Below are positions 56,588 to 56,893 of a DNA stretch of 56,893 nucleotides, one piece after another; the stretch's first letter is position 1, and every line of letters begins with the position of its first letter. Position numbers and translations under genes: made by a program. The stretch covers positions 1 through 56,893 of the forward strand of contig JAYMSP010000340.1 in the NCBI GenBank assembly GCA_036897095.1, written 5' to 3'. Below the pieces are notes generated by a model that saw only the letters and a program-made list of their open reading frames with translations, searched no databases and was not told the DNA's origin. This stretch comes from Plantago elongata (taxonomy: Eukaryota > Streptophyta > Magnoliopsida > Lamiales > Plantaginaceae).

Positions 56588-56893
56588 AACGTTCACAGTT
56601 GTATATGTTGGATTGCCTTCCTCATCTAATGCTAAAATCTTGAGACCTCTCCTTAATGTGACTCTAGAAAAAATCACATAGAGCTGACTGTGACTAAAAC
56701 AAGCTTCGGAATATAAAGTCCAACCTTAGATAACGTTTGTCCTTGACTCTTGTTGGTAGCCATCACATTACAAACTTATATGAGAAATTATCTTTAATGG
56801 AATCTAAAAAGAAATTTGGTAAGGTCAGAAGGTGTGAGTACCATTCTAGGTACCAAATATATGGTCTTCGCCTCAAATGACTATGTTGCTCAA

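Larger units (their letters stand above)
55911..56893 (-). pseudogene. Helitron PIF1-like helicase C-terminus, interrupted by a TRIM
   Basis: From the window edge leftwards the minus strand encodes, in shifting frames, VLTPSDLTKF, ATNKSQGQTLSKVGLYI, SHSQLYVIFSRVT and GLKILALDEEGNPTYTTVN, the usual C-terminal order of plant Helitron helicases. The text stops at 56588 where the TRIM begins. It resumes on the other side (55945-55911) with VV, a stop, then KEVFRKL and TGA, matching the usual VVYKEVF ending. Stops and frameshifts make it non-functional even without the insertion. The N-terminal part lies beyond the window. Confidence 0.85.

Overview
The window is nuclear DNA of a flowering plant, almost certainly a eudicot. 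Its genes are interrupted by many GT-AG introns, every recognisable protein has a plant-type homologue (CRWN lamina protein, HAC-type acetyltransferase, GEX3, PERK kinase, ICME, GH81), the spacers are AT-rich, and the repeats are copia LTR, LINE, Helitron, TRIM and small MITE-like elements. The species cannot be told from the sequence. All coordinates were worked out by hand: exon joins were checked for reading phase and splice dinucleotides, but not against transcripts.

Layout. 1-363: 3' end of a Ty1/copia element with its short LTR. 633-3947 (+): eIF2B delta subunit, 7 exons. 4691-6386 (-): cytochrome b561 ascorbate ferrireductase, 4 exons, convergent with the previous gene. 6739-7886: 5'-truncated LINE flanked by an 18-bp target duplication. 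9053-9454: long AT-rich foldback element. 9762-11829: decayed Helitron Rep/helicase. 12525-18211 (+): CRWN1/NMCP1-type nuclear lamina coiled-coil protein, 8 exons. 19603-23956 (-): HAC-type (p300/CBP-like) histone acetyltransferase, 6 exons, convergent with CRWN. 23957-27610: gene-free AT-rich stretch. 27611-30825 (-): GEX3, 9 exons. 31566-32630 (+): intronless F-box gene, divergent from GEX3. 33249-37225 (-): isoprenylcysteine methylesterase ICME, 11 exons. 39366-43308 (-): four-helix-type membrane protein resembling TMEM33/Pom33, 9 exons. 44456-49387 (-): PERK proline-rich receptor-like kinase, 8 exons. 51774-53951 (-): intronless GH81 endo-beta-1,3-glucanase. 55911-56893: C-terminal Helitron helicase remnant on the minus strand, split by a small TRIM-like LTR element.

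The genes do not form one pathway. They are mostly housekeeping, chromatin/nuclear-envelope, membrane and signalling genes. From memory, several neighbour pairs match Arabidopsis neighbours: eIF2B delta with cytochrome b561 (At5g38640/At5g38630), CRWN1 with HAC2 (At1g67230/At1g67220), and ICME with a GH81 gene (At5g15860/At5g15870). The window therefore looks like an old, well-preserved gene-order block. I found no convincing new biological system. The most informative items are the TRIM nested in a Helitron, the LINE with duplicated 3' end, two GC-AG introns, the repeat-bearing short HAC protein, and several MITE-like foldbacks.
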